Below are positions 63,993 through 64,000 of a stretch of 64,000 nt of DNA, one piece after another. The stretch comes from DASRAA01 sp963814165 (GTDB lineage: Bacteria; Acidobacteriota; Terriglobia; Terriglobales; Acidobacteriaceae), in NCBI GenBank assembly GCA_963814165.1, contig CAWFBW010000009.1:289744-353743 (forward strand). The letters are read 5' to 3'. The number at the start of each line of letters is the position of its first letter. The first letter of the stretch is position 1. The position numbers and the translations under genes were made by a program. Below the pieces are notes generated by a model. The model was not told where the DNA came from. It saw only the letters and a list, made by a program, of their open reading frames with translations, and did no database searches.

Positions 63993-64000
63993 CTGGACAA

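Overview
This is a high-GC, gene-dense bacterial chromosome segment, most likely from an Acidobacteriota member of class Terriglobia (a Koribacter-like soil lineage). The evidence is gene style, not a marker gene. It includes an OmpR-type winged helix fused through one membrane helix to a TolB/PD40 propeller, small CxxC/CYFH zinc-binding proteins, a Uup ATPase, a GAF-GAF-SpoIIE phosphatase, bacillithiol genes, an IS481-type element and several families of short palindromic repeats. No rRNA, tRNA, CRISPR array or prophage was seen. LAYOUT. 1-3.2 kb: an HExxPGH metallopeptidase converging on Uup. 3.4-10.3 kb: one-strand cluster of an AmpG-like permease, a frameshift-scarred sugar-nucleotidyltransferase/phosphohexomutase fusion, a GH94 chitobiose phosphorylase and NAD kinase. 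10.4-16.6 kb: zinc-finger miniprotein, lysA translationally coupled to a GAF-SpoIIE phosphatase, rhodanese, UPF0173 hydrolase, O-methyltransferase, two envelope proteins. 16.6-19.3 kb: AT-richer island with 0.85 kb of non-coding DNA and one unknown 614-residue membrane protein. 19.4-29.6 kb: bshB1, VapBC-like pair, ispA, large TPR protein, pseudo-receiver, xseB, M20 amidohydrolase, MetH/MTHFR fusion, propeller lipoprotein. 29.7-41 kb: penicillin acylase, Fur regulator, amidase, murB, bacilliredoxin, DUF3224, second propeller lipoprotein, DAHP synthase, endonuclease IV, SDR with its ArsR-type regulator. 41-47.8 kb: leuS, two orphan proteins, a repeat-rich gap, CYFH miniprotein, amino acid permease, zinc ribbon, methyltransferase. 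47.9-54.6 kb: ABC exporter with a frameshifted permease, DUF4097 protein, two glycosyltransferases, Sel1-repeat protein. 54.8-62.5 kb: winged-helix/TolB protein, lone nuoB behind a CRP/FNR-type palindrome, sixA overlapping ppx/gppA tail to tail, MFS exporter, CpoB/YbgF. 62.6-64 kb: an IS481-type element with long composite inverted ends. HOW GENES WORK TOGETHER. The most coherent system is the 3.4-9.4 kb cluster. A permease of the GlcNAc-disaccharide importer family, a phosphorylase releasing GlcNAc-1-phosphate, and a nucleotidyltransferase/phosphomutase fusion could turn imported amino-sugar disaccharide into UDP-GlcNAc or glycolytic sugar phosphate without a kinase. bshB1 and brxB together imply bacillithiol chemistry. 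The clearest sequence anomaly is leuS, whose reading frame contains a palindromic repeat of the kind normally found between genes.
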